Made by a program: the position numbers and the translations under genes. This document shows, piece by piece, positions 6,145 through 12,830 of a stretch of 12,830 nucleotides of DNA (position 1 is the stretch's first letter; every line of letters starts with the position of its first letter). The notes beneath the pieces were generated by a model that was not told where the DNA came from, searched no databases, and saw nothing but the letters and a program-made list of their open reading frames with translations. Origin of the DNA: UBA6624 sp964343345 [NCBI: uncultured bacterium] (GTDB lineage Bacteria > UBP7 > UBA6624); contig CAYFJE010000024.1 of assembly GCA_964343345.1 (NCBI GenBank), positions 1 through 12,830 on the forward strand, read 5' to 3'.

Positions 6145-7524
6145 ATGAATCTAACAAGAAGAAATTTCATTAAATCGGGATTGTTTTTTTCTACAGGTAT
6201 TCTTGGTTTAAAAAATTTTACTGATTTAAAAATTGAGAAATCTTCATTTTACGGAAATCTTAAAAAAGACCCAAATAAACTCCTAGATCTTCCTGAAGGT
6301 TTTTCTTACAAAATAATTTCAGAATCTGGGAACATTATGAATGACGGCTTTTTAGTTCCAGGAGCAATGGACGGAATGGGTTCTTTTTATGGAGGAGAAG
6401 GAATTAGCATTCTTGTAAGAAATCATGAAAATCTTCCTTCAGACTTTTCAAGAAGTCCATTTGGACAAAACAATTCACTTTATTCAAAAATTGACAAAAA
6501 CAAACTTTACGATGAAGGGATTTCCGGAATGCCCTGTACTGGAGGAACAACAACAATAATCTATGACACAAAAAATCGAATAGTTCTTCAAGAATCAATC
6601 AGTCTTGTCGGAACATTGAGAAATTGTGCAGGAGGTTCAACTCCGTGGAACACATGGATAACATGTGAGGAAGTTGCTGTAAAAAAAGGATACAAACTTC
6701 ACGATCAAGATATTGATGGCCTCAAAAAGAATCATGGATACAATTTCGAAGTTCCAGTTTCAAAAGATATAAAAATAACAACACCAAAGCCATTAAAAGC
6801 AATGGGTAGATTTAGACATGAAGCTGTATCAGTTGACCCTAAAACGGGAATAATCTACCAAACAGAAGACAGAAGTGAAGGGTTAATTTATAGATTTATA
6901 CCTGAAAAAAAAGAAAACCTAGATAAAGGAAAATTGCAAGTTTTATGCTTGAAAGAAAAAGGAGTTAAAGATACAAGAAACTGGGAAGATTCAAAAACAA
7001 AAATACCTAAAAATAAAGAATTTGAAACATACTGGATTGATGTAAGAGATCCTGAAAACCCCGAAGACAAAATGAGATTTGAAATGCATGAAAAAGGAGC
7101 TGCCATATTTGCAAGATCAGAAGGCATGTGGTACGGAAATGATGAAATTTATTTTGCATGTACTGAAGGAGGTCCAAAAAAATTAGGGCAAATATTCAGA
7201 TACAAACCAAGTAAATACGAAGGTGCTGAAAAAGAAAACAAAAATCCTGGAAAACTAGAATTGTTTATCGAATCCACTGATAAAGAAATACTACAACATG
7301 CAGACAATATAACAGTATCTCCAAAAGGACACCTGATATGCTGTGAAGATGCAGGTTCAGATTCCTCTATAGTCGGAATAAATCAAGAAGGTCAAATTTA
7401 CAAAATTGCAGATTTGAATGAAAACACTGAACTTGCTGGAAGTTGTTTTTCAGCTGATGGAACAACTCTTTTCGTAAATGCTCAATGGACAGGAAAAACT
7501 TTAGCGATAACTGGGCCTTGGTAA
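6145..7524 (+). CDS. Tat-exported PhoX-like (DUF839) phosphatase
   Basis: 459 residues from ATG 6145. The N-terminus MNLTRRNFIKSGLFFSTGIL carries a textbook twin-arginine motif (T-R-R-N-F-I-K) and a hydrophobic stretch, so export as a folded, metal-loaded protein is expected; no clear A-x-A cleavage site is visible. PhoX/DUF839 blocks run throughout: GMPCTGGTTT (128-137), NCAGGSTPWNTWITCEE (160-176), MGRFRHEAVSVDP (220-232), IYQTEDRSEGLIYRFIP (237-253), YFACTEGG (336-343), QHADNITVSPKGHLICCEDAG (384-404) and a C-terminal FSADGTTLFVNAQWTG. Known PhoX enzymes are calcium- and iron-dependent periplasmic phosphomonoesterases used to scavenge phosphate. This protein is shorter than classic PhoX (often above 600 residues), so substrate range is uncertain; it could be a DUF839 paralogue of other specificity. 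It is a single gene ending 11 bp before the convergent tRNA. Confidence 0.88.
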   Translation: MNLTRRNFIKSGLFFSTGILGLKNFTDLKIEKSSFYGNLKKDPNKLLDLPEGFSYKIISESGNIMNDGFLVPGAMDGMGSFYGGEGISILVRNHENLPSDFSRSPFGQNNSLYSKIDKNKLYDEGISGMPCTGGTTTIIYDTKNRIVLQESISLVGTLRNCAGGSTPWNTWITCEEVAVKKGYKLHDQDIDGLKKNHGYNFEVPVSKDIKITTPKPLKAMGRFRHEAVSVDPKTGIIYQTEDRSEGLIYRFIPEKKENLDKGKLQVLCLKEKGVKDTRNWEDSKTKIPKNKEFETYWIDVRDPENPEDKMRFEMHEKGAAIFARSEGMWYGNDEIYFACTEGGPKKLGQIFRYKPSKYEGAEKENKNPGKLELFIESTDKEILQHADNITVSPKGHLICCEDAGSDSSIVGINQEGQIYKIADLNENTELAGSCFSADGTTLFVNAQWTGKTLAITGPW

Positions 7525-7535
7525 AACTACCAGCG

Positions 7536-7607
7536 CTCCTCGGGAGGGATTTGAACCCCCGACCTAATGGTTAACAGCCATCCGCTCTACCACTGAGCTA
7601 CCGAGGA
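7536..7607 (-). tRNA. tRNA-Asn (anticodon GTT)
   Basis: A 72-nt cloverleaf on the minus strand. Acceptor stem TCCTCGG (7601-7607) pairs with CCGAGGA (7537-7543), with discriminator G at 7536. The D arm is GCTCAGTGGTAGAGC. The anticodon stem ATGG/CCAT encloses loop CTGTTAA, giving anticodon GTT at 7573-7575, which reads AAC and AAU (Asn). The T arm GGGGG-TTCAAAT-CCCTC contains one G-U pair. CCA is not encoded (CGC follows the discriminator), so a CCA-adding enzyme must supply it. It lies 21 nt downstream of the sulfatase stop on the same strand and 11 bp from the convergent PhoX-like gene. Confidence 0.97.
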
Positions 7608-7624
7608 ACGCAGAACGTCATTCT

Positions 7625-7630
7625 ATTATC
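7625..7630 (-). promoter_or_regulatory. possible -10 element for tRNA-Asn
   Basis: GATAAT on the minus strand, five of six matches to TATAAT, lies 17 nt before the tRNA 5' end and overlaps the sulfatase stop codon. No convincing -35 hexamer sits 16-18 bp upstream. The tRNA might instead be cut from a sulfatase-operon read-through transcript. Confidence 0.3.
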
Positions 7631-8996
7631 ATTTGTAATCAAATGTCATATCTTTTCTATCGTATTTTCTTCTAGGAGTTCTTCCTTTTGTCATTATGTC
7701 TTCCATCAAAAAAACAATTCCAGGATGTTTTTCCAACAAATCATTACTTTCGGAAAAATCATTTTCAAGATCGTAAAGTTCAGATTTACCATCCCTATGT
7801 TTTATGTATTTCCAATTACCCATTCTCACTGCTTGCTTCAAATTTCCTTCTCCTCCGTATTCCCAATAAAGATACTCATGCTCTTTAGCATATTTCCCAA
7901 ATAAAACTGGATACATAGAAAAACCATCTATCTCAGAAGGCCAAGATGCATTTGCAATATCTGCAATTGTTGGCAAAACATCCCAAAAAGCCCAAACATG
8001 ATCACTTACAGAACCTTCTTTTATCATTTGAGGCCATCTTGCAATCAAAGGGACCCTAACACCTCCTTCGTAAAGATCTTGCTTACCTCCCCTAAGCCCT
8101 CCATTTCCGTCAAAAAATTCCAAATCAGGCCCATCGAAACCTTGTCCACCATTGTCACTTGTAAAGAAGACTACTGTATTATCGTCTATCCCTAAATCCT
8201 TGAGAAGGCTCATTATTTTTCCAACATCCTTATCCATTCTTGAAACCATACCTGCAAATGCTGATCTTGGATAAGGCTGACTAGCATAATGATGCCCTAC
8301 ATAAGGATTTGGTTCTTCCCACTGACCCAGATATTCATTTAATGAGTCTTCAGGGACCAAGAGTTCTGTATGTGGAATTGTGTACCCTACATATAAAAAA
8401 AACGGTTTATTTGAATTTCTTTTAATGAAATCAAGAGCTCTCCCTGTAATTAAATCATGAGTATATTGAGCTCTATTCCCATCTTCGTTTCCATCCAAGA
8501 AAAATTTTTTTCCATTATCCCAGAGGTATTCATGATAATAAAAATGAGCATGAACTTGATGAAGATACCCAAAATATTCATCAAAACCTTGTTTGTCAGG
8601 AGTTCCGGGTGTATCAAAATCACCTAAACCCCATTTTCCAAACATTCCTGAAATATATCCTTTTGGTTTCAGTATCTCAGCTATTGTGATATCTTCATCA
8701 AGAAGAGGTATCCCTCCAGTATTTCCTCTGACAGAAGTATGGCCTGTATGATATCCAGTCATCAAAGTGCTTCTGGCAGGACCACAAACAGTAGACCCAG
8801 AATAAAATTGCGTAAACCTAAGCCCTTCTTCAGCAAGAATATCTAAATTTGGAGTTCTTATTTTTTTCTGTCCATAAGATCCAAGATGACCAAAACCCAA
8901 ATCATCTGCCATGATGAAAACTATATTTGGTTGAGAGTTCTCGTTGTTTAAAAAATCCTGAATTGGATTAAAAAGATACAAAAATAGAAAAATCAT
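7629..8996 (-). CDS. exported Cys-type arylsulfatase (sulfatase S1 family)
   Basis: 455 residues from ATG 8996, which overlaps the metallophosphoesterase stop (ATGA, 8993-8996); a longer reading from 9071 starts inside that gene and hides the signal. Residues 1-16 (MIFLFLYLFNPIQDFL) resemble a short Sec signal, followed at 22-34 by the metal-binding start QPNIVFIMADDLG. The catalytic motif is CGPARSTLMTG (71-81): Cys71 in the C-x-P-x-R context is normally converted to formylglycine by a formylglycine-generating enzyme, not encoded here. Other blocks are GYHTGHTSVRGN, GKWGLG, FFTSDNGGQG and GGLRGGKQDLYEGGVRVPLIARWP, all typical of calcium-binding S1 sulfatases. These hydrolyse sulfate esters, often on algal polysaccharides; the particular substrate cannot be told. 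It is the last protein gene of the lhgO run and has a GGGAG about 12 nt upstream. Confidence 0.93.
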   Translation of the reverse strand: MIFLFLYLFNPIQDFLNNENSQPNIVFIMADDLGFGHLGSYGQKKIRTPNLDILAEEGLRFTQFYSGSTVCGPARSTLMTGYHTGHTSVRGNTGGIPLLDEDITIAEILKPKGYISGMFGKWGLGDFDTPGTPDKQGFDEYFGYLHQVHAHFYYHEYLWDNGKKFFLDGNEDGNRAQYTHDLITGRALDFIKRNSNKPFFLYVGYTIPHTELLVPEDSLNEYLGQWEEPNPYVGHHYASQPYPRSAFAGMVSRMDKDVGKIMSLLKDLGIDDNTVVFFTSDNGGQGFDGPDLEFFDGNGGLRGGKQDLYEGGVRVPLIARWPQMIKEGSVSDHVWAFWDVLPTIADIANASWPSEIDGFSMYPVLFGKYAKEHEYLYWEYGGEGNLKQAVRMGNWKYIKHRDGKSELYDLENDFSESNDLLEKHPGIVFLMEDIMTKGRTPRRKYDRKDMTFDYK

Positions 8997-9586
8997 ACTT
9001 CTATGATTCTCCCTTTTGGACCACAGTTCAAAATTCTTGTTTCTCCAACCATTGATTCTTTTTCCCAGCATTCATGAATATGACCACAAAAAACCCAAGA
9101 AGGATTTTTTCTTTTTACACAATCAAGAATTGCAAAACTTCCAAAATGATTCCCATCAAGTCCATCAACATGCCCTTTCGGAGGGCTATGTACAATTAAT
9201 ATCGAATTACTCTTGCATCCTTGAAGCATTTCAGATGCCTTGCTTTCACTAAGGTCGAAAGACCAATCCCAAGGTGTTTCAGGAACACCTCCACCTAAAC
9301 CCCAAAAGTTAAAACCTTTTAGATTAATCCCACTTCCATGCAACACTTGAATGTTTGGAAAATCGCTTGAAGCATTTTTCAAATCTTCTGTTGTTTCATT
9401 GTTTCCAGGAACAAGAATGAAAGGTTTTTTGATTTTTGACAGGATTTTGATAGTTGATTCTAAATTTTCATGCATTGAACAAAAATCACCTGCACCCAAA
9501 ACGACATCAACAAGAGATGAAAGTTTTACCAGATTTTCAGCAGCAGAAAAATCTGTATGAACATCGCTAAAAACCAACAACTTCAT
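8993..9586 (-). CDS. calcineurin-like metallophosphoesterase
   Basis: 197 residues from ATG 9586. All metallophosphoesterase motifs are present: D-x-H in FSDVH (Asp8, His10), GAGDF (Asp34), GNNE (61-64), VHSPPKG (His133) and GHIHE (His169, His171), so a two-metal active site is intact. There is no signal peptide, so it is cytoplasmic. The small size and the HSPP...DG..G...FGS pattern resemble phosphodiesterase-like members of the family, but substrates range from nucleotides to phosphoproteins and cannot be chosen from sequence. Both ends are coupled: its ATG overlaps the lhgO stop (ATGA, 9583-9586) and its stop overlaps the sulfatase ATG. No ribosome binding site is apparent, which fits coupled re-initiation. 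The link to its two neighbours is not obvious. Confidence 0.92.
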   Translation of the reverse strand: MKLLVFSDVHTDFSAAENLVKLSSLVDVVLGAGDFCSMHENLESTIKILSKIKKPFILVPGNNETTEDLKNASSDFPNIQVLHGSGINLKGFNFWGLGGGVPETPWDWSFDLSESKASEMLQGCKSNSILIVHSPPKGHVDGLDGNHFGSFAILDCVKRKNPSWVFCGHIHECWEKESMVGETRILNCGPKGRIIEV

Positions 9587-10755
9587 AAATGTATTTTATC
9601 AACAACATGTTTGGCAATTTCAAAAGAAGATGTTGCTGCAGGGCTTGGTGCATTTACGACATTTAATACATTTCCATCATTAACGAAAATAAAATCATCA
9701 CAAAGATCCCCTTCTTTTGTTATAGCTTGAGCCCTTATGCCAGATGAATGATATTTAATCGATTCCAAAGCAAGAGATGGACACATTCTCTTTGCTGAAT
9801 TCCATATCGAATTCCTAGAAGAATCCTTCAACTCCTTCAAACAAGCCTTTAGGTTCCTTCTGGAAAAATTCCAGAAACCAGAAAAAGAAAAAATGTCTAA
9901 AAAATCTTTAAAATTAAAACTAAAATCACCATACCCTTCCTTGTCTAACGATAAAAATGCATTTGGGCCAATCAACACCTCATCATTAACTGTTGGAGTA
10001 AAGTGAACACCTAAAAATGGAAACTTCAGATTCGGAACAGGATAAAGATTTGTATTCACCTTCAAACCTATAGTCTTCCAGTAAACACCCTTGAAAGGAA
10101 TAATCCTGATTTTCCTTTTGTGCAAACTTCTTAAAAAACTATCGGCATAAACCCCTGCACAATTAATGACATTTTTTGAAATATATTTTTTATCTTTCAC
10201 GTAAATATAAGAATGATCGACATCACACTCGACTTTTTCAACAGGTGAAGAAAAAAAGAAATCTCCTCCTGAAGATTGAATTTTTTCTTTTATAGATTGA
10301 GCTATTGCTGAATAATCAGTTATACAAACATCCGGCAGATAAAGAGCTTCTATGCAATGTGCCAAAGGCTCTACATCCTTGCATCCAACCGTATCAAGCA
10401 TTCTGTGCTTCAATTGAAGCACTTCAGCTCTCTGTTTTAAAAAATAGAGACTTTCTAATTCATCTTCACTGTTTGCAATAATCATTTTGCCGATTTTTTT
10501 AAGAGGCATTTTGTTTTTTTCACAATATTTTTTTAATTGAAAACCGCCTTTGATACAGCAATCGGATTTGATTGATTCGGGATCATAATAAATACCTGAA
10601 TGTACAACTCCACTATTTCTTCCAGTTTGATGTTTGGCTAGAAAATCTTCTTTTTCGAAAATTGCCAATTTAACATTTTTGTTCCTTTCCAAAATTTCAT
10701 TAGCAACAGAAAGCCCTAAGATTCCCCCTCCAATGATGACAATGTCATATTCCAT
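9583..10755 (-). CDS. lhgO: L-2-hydroxyglutarate oxidase/dehydrogenase LhgO
   Basis: 390 residues from ATG 10755, slightly shorter than E. coli LhgO (about 420). An N-terminal FAD-binding Rossmann motif, IVIIGGGILGLSVA (GGGILG at 9-14), is followed by the LhgO signature HQTGRNSGVVHSGIYYDPES (42-61); the C-terminal NAPSPAATSS (368-377) is also diagnostic of this DAO-fold branch. The enzyme oxidises L-2-hydroxyglutarate to 2-oxoglutarate, passing electrons to quinone or oxygen, and serves metabolite repair (side product of malate dehydrogenase) or glutarate/lysine breakdown. It is cytoplasmic or peripherally membrane-bound. It is first of a three-gene run with the metallophosphoesterase and sulfatase, divergent from citrate synthase across 34 bp. 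No ribosome binding site; TAGAAT lies 7 nt before the ATG, suggesting a leaderless mRNA. Confidence 0.93.
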   Translation of the reverse strand: MEYDIVIIGGGILGLSVANEILERNKNVKLAIFEKEDFLAKHQTGRNSGVVHSGIYYDPESIKSDCCIKGGFQLKKYCEKNKMPLKKIGKMIIANSEDELESLYFLKQRAEVLQLKHRMLDTVGCKDVEPLAHCIEALYLPDVCITDYSAIAQSIKEKIQSSGGDFFFSSPVEKVECDVDHSYIYVKDKKYISKNVINCAGVYADSFLRSLHKRKIRIIPFKGVYWKTIGLKVNTNLYPVPNLKFPFLGVHFTPTVNDEVLIGPNAFLSLDKEGYGDFSFNFKDFLDIFSFSGFWNFSRRNLKACLKELKDSSRNSIWNSAKRMCPSLALESIKYHSSGIRAQAITKEGDLCDDFIFVNDGNVLNVVNAPSPAATSSFEIAKHVVDKIHL

Positions 10756-10789
10756 TTTTACTATTCTAGATTTACAATCTTAAATAATT
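10756..10789. promoter_or_regulatory. 34-bp divergent promoter region, lhgO/citrate synthase
   Basis: The complete gap between divergent starts. On the minus strand TAGAAT (10763-10768) is 7 nt before the lhgO ATG; on the plus strand TACAAT (10773-10778) is 11 nt before the citrate synthase GTG. An inverted repeat AGATT-TAC-AATCT (10768-10780) lies at the centre and touches both -10 candidates, so one bound regulator could act on both genes. -35 elements, if any, would lie inside the opposite coding regions, and none matches well. Confidence 0.4.
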
Positions 10790-11890
10790 GTGAGTAAAAC
10801 TAATCCTGGGCTAGACGGAATACTTGTAACAGAGACAAGTTTATCAAGAGTTGATGGCCTTAAAGGAGAACTAGTTTATTCCGGTTATCAAGTTGGTGAT
10901 TTAGCAAAAAACAAAACATTTGAAGATGTTGTTTGTCTTCTCCTTAACGGAAAGTTACCTTCTGCTGAAGAAAGAGAGGCGATGAGAGCTCAACTAGCTG
11001 TTTCTAGAATCATTCCAAACCAAGTCATTGCAACACTTCATTCCTGCATTGAGTCCGATCCAATGGCTGCTTTAAGAACTGCAATCAGTATGATTGGAGC
11101 ATTAGATCCAGAATCCGAAGACGATTCTCCTGAAGCAAATCACAGAAAAGCCCTAAGGCTTATAGGCCAAGTAACAACAGTTGTTGCAGCATTCAACGAT
11201 ATCAGAAATGGGAGAAATATTTCTCCAAACAACCTTGACGATGATACTGCAACCCATTTTATGAGGTCAATCAGAAATGGAGAGCCTAACAAAAACATGG
11301 TCAGAATTTTTGATGCTTGTTTAACTCTGCATGCAGACCACGGATTCAATGCAAGCACCTTTACTGCGAGAGCAACAGCCTCTTCCATGTCTGACATGCA
11401 TTCAGCAATAACTTCAGCAATAGGAAGTCTAAAAGGTCCTTGGCATGGAGGAGCAAATACACGTGTAATGGACATGCTCCTCTCGATAGGAGAAGAGGAA
11501 AATGTTGAAAATTTCATTGAAGAATGCTTTGAAAAAAAAGAAAGAATAATGGGGTTTGGTCATAGGGTCTATAAGGTTTTAGACCCCAGAGCAATTGTTT
11601 TAAGAGACATGCTTGAGAGCATGACAGGACAAGGTGCCGATGAAAAATGGCTTCGAATGAGTGACAAAATGAGAAAAGTACTTAAAGAAAGAAAAGGTCT
11701 TGAAGCAAATGTTGACTTCTACTCCGCAAGTCTTTACTACTCAATGGGTATAGATTCCGATCTTTACACCCCTGTTTTTGCAATGGCAAGAATAGCTGGA
11801 TGGTGTGCTCATGTTTTAGAACAAAAAAAAGACAATCGAATCATGAGACCAAAATCAGTCTATATAGGGGCTGAAGGTCTTTCAACCTAG
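10790..11890 (+). CDS. gltA: citrate synthase
   Basis: 366 residues from GTG 10790, the size of the short bacterial/archaeal citrate synthase form (about 360-380) rather than the 430-residue NADH-regulated E. coli form. The N-terminus GLDGILVTETSLSRVDGLKGELVYSGY is typical, so the GTG start is well placed. Catalytic residues are all present: His219 in GPWHGGAN, His258 in GFGHRVYK and Asp309 in NVDFYSAS; HADHGFNASTFTAR (181-194) is the conserved helix region. It condenses acetyl-CoA and oxaloacetate into citrate, the TCA entry step, in the cytoplasm. A 2-methylcitrate synthase role cannot be excluded, but no prp genes are nearby. Trp218 replaces the usual Leu or Ala before the catalytic His, and the usual NVDFYSG reads NVDFYSA. 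Followed 9 nt later by ftcD on the same strand. Confidence 0.94.
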   Translation: MSKTNPGLDGILVTETSLSRVDGLKGELVYSGYQVGDLAKNKTFEDVVCLLLNGKLPSAEEREAMRAQLAVSRIIPNQVIATLHSCIESDPMAALRTAISMIGALDPESEDDSPEANHRKALRLIGQVTTVVAAFNDIRNGRNISPNNLDDDTATHFMRSIRNGEPNKNMVRIFDACLTLHADHGFNASTFTARATASSMSDMHSAITSAIGSLKGPWHGGANTRVMDMLLSIGEEENVENFIEECFEKKERIMGFGHRVYKVLDPRAIVLRDMLESMTGQGADEKWLRMSDKMRKVLKERKGLEANVDFYSASLYYSMGIDSDLYTPVFAMARIAGWCAHVLEQKKDNRIMRPKSVYIGAEGLST

Positions 11891-11899
11891 CAAGAAATA

Positions 11900-12830
11900 A
11901 TGTCTAATCAATCGGGACTTGTTGAATGCGTTCCTAACTTTTCAGAAGGACGTGACAAAAAGAAAATAAAAGAAATCACATCGGTCATAAAGTCCGTGAA
12001 TGGTATTAGTTTAAAAGATGTTGATGTAGGTTTAGACACAAACAGAACAGTTGTTACATTTGTTGGGAATCCTGAAGCTGTAAAAGAAGCTGCCTTCCTC
12101 GCTGTAAAAAAAGCAAGTGAAATTATAGACATGAGAAATCATTCAGGTGCACATCCAAGGATGGGAGCGACTGATGTTTGTCCTTTTGTTCCTGTTGATG
12201 GAATATCTATGAAAGATTGTGTTTGTATTGCAAATGAAGTTGGACAAAGAATTGGAGAAGAATTAAAAATACCAATTTACCTTTACGAAGAAGCTGCAAA
12301 ATCAAAAGAAAGATCAAACCTTGCTAATGTAAGACAAGGCGAATATGAAGGATTAAAAGACAGACTTTCAAAACCTGAATGGAAGCCTGACTATGGACCT
12401 TTTTCATTTAATGAAAAATCAGGATCAACAGCTGTTGGAGCCAGAGAATTCCTTATTGCATGGAACATAAACCTAAACACAACAGACAGAAAATATGCAA
12501 ATGACATTGCTTACGAACTTAGGGAAAGAGGGAGATGGAAAAGAGAAGGGAACACTGAACCTTTTTATTACAAAGGGAAAGTAATAAACTTTCCTGAGGA
12601 TGGCAGGCATCCATCCGGCAATGACGACTATGTTGCAGATAGCTTTGAAGAACTTTCTGAACATTACAAAAACAAATATGGAAAAAACCTTGAAGAAAGG
12701 TATAAAAGCCTGCAGATAAACAAAGAAAAACCGTCAGGCCCCGTCTTTAAGGATGGAAAATTTGATCATGTAAAGGCTATCGGCTGGGTTATTGACGAAT
12801 ACAAAAAATCACAAATCAGCATGAATCTTA
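11900..12830 (+). CDS. ftcD: glutamate formimidoyltransferase FtcD, 3' end outside window
   Basis: Open reading from ATG 11900 to the window end without a stop (about 310 codons), 9 nt after citrate synthase, so probably co-transcribed. The N-terminal formiminotransferase subdomain shows LVECVPNFSEGRD (7-19) and RNHSGAHPRMGATDVCPFVPV (79-99), whose His85 matches the catalytic His of known enzymes. A second subdomain follows a GPFSFNEKSGSTAVGAREFLIAWNINL stretch, and the visible end, KAIGWVIDEYKKSQISMNL, is also conserved. The enzyme moves the formimino group of N-formimino-L-glutamate, the last intermediate of histidine breakdown, to tetrahydrofolate, releasing glutamate. Whether a cyclodeaminase domain is fused at the C-terminus (about 540 residues in bifunctional forms) cannot be seen. 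No hut genes lie in the window. Confidence 0.93.
   Translation, partial: MSNQSGLVECVPNFSEGRDKKKIKEITSVIKSVNGISLKDVDVGLDTNRTVVTFVGNPEAVKEAAFLAVKKASEIIDMRNHSGAHPRMGATDVCPFVPVDGISMKDCVCIANEVGQRIGEELKIPIYLYEEAAKSKERSNLANVRQGEYEGLKDRLSKPEWKPDYGPFSFNEKSGSTAVGAREFLIAWNINLNTTDRKYANDIAYELRERGRWKREGNTEPFYYKGKVINFPEDGRHPSGNDDYVADSFEELSEHYKNKYGKNLEERYKSLQINKEKPSGPVFKDGKFDHVKAIGWVIDEYKKSQISMNL

Noticed and set aside
6117-6170. N-terminal extension of the metallopeptidase to ATG 6170
   Set aside because: Would overlap the divergent PhoX-like start and put charged residues ahead of a clean signal peptide.
7531-7550. CTCC-TCG-GGAG hairpin after the PhoX-like gene as terminator
   Set aside because: It is part of the tRNA acceptor and T-arm sequence and lacks a T-run.
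8997-9071. N-terminal extension of the sulfatase to 9071
   Set aside because: Lies wholly within the metallophosphoesterase gene and would bury the signal peptide; the overlapping ATG 8996 fits better.
11140-11517. 125-codon open frame on the minus strand inside citrate synthase
   Set aside because: Antisense to a strongly conserved enzyme frame; composition and lack of family motifs mark it as a shadow.
1-12830. CRISPR array, IS element, prophage or tRNA-linked integration site
   Set aside because: No regularly spaced repeats, transposase, integrase or duplicated tRNA end is visible; genes are housekeeping-like and tightly packed.

Overview
AT-rich, very compact bacterial sequence (roughly one third G+C by eye) holding 13 protein genes, the last cut by the window end, and one tRNA. 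No gene-free stretch exceeds about 110 bases. The encoded Tat and Sec signals, one lipoprotein, a Cys-type sulfatase, a PhoX-like phosphatase, TldD/TldE, L-2-hydroxyglutarate oxidase and FtcD suggest a free-living heterotroph. An uncultivated marine lineage is plausible, but the phylum cannot be fixed from this window. There is no sign of phage, IS element, CRISPR or integrase.

Layout. (1) Bases 30-1253, plus strand: DUF4287 mini-protein, yaaA and a small lipoprotein, tightly packed. (2) Bases 1265-6116, minus strand: a five-gene run read from high to low coordinates: secreted gluzincin-type metallopeptidase, tldD, tldE/pmbA, a small membrane-anchored protein with a duplicated Pro/Gly/Glu tail, and a DUF2891 protein. 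(3) Bases 6145-7524, plus strand: a Tat-exported PhoX-like (DUF839) protein, divergent from the peptidase run across only 28 bp. (4) Bases 7536-10755, minus strand: lhgO, a metallophosphoesterase and an arylsulfatase joined by two 4-nt ATGA overlaps, with tRNA-Asn(GTT) 21 nt further on. (5) Bases 10790-12830, plus strand: citrate synthase and ftcD, divergent from lhgO across 34 bp.

Themes. The minus-strand peptidase run pairs a secreted metalloprotease with a TldD/TldE peptidase, which suggests protein or peptide breakdown or maturation of a specific peptide; the repeat-tailed small protein next door is the most intriguing candidate partner. The PhoX-like protein and the sulfatase look like exported ester hydrolases for releasing phosphate and sulfate. 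The citrate synthase/FtcD/LhgO divergon gathers enzymes around 2-oxoglutarate and glutamate.

Several start codons were revised: TTG for yaaA and tldE, GTG for the DUF2891 gene and citrate synthase, and internal ATGs for tldD, the metallopeptidase and the sulfatase. The two divergent intergenic regions are so short that leaderless or nearly leaderless mRNAs look likely. Each carries a small inverted repeat, and the one beside the PhoX-like gene also carries a PhoB-box-like 11-bp-spaced direct repeat. I saw no convincing intrinsic terminator anywhere. Nothing here is clearly a new system; the best leads are the peptidase run with its repeat protein and the divergent control regions.
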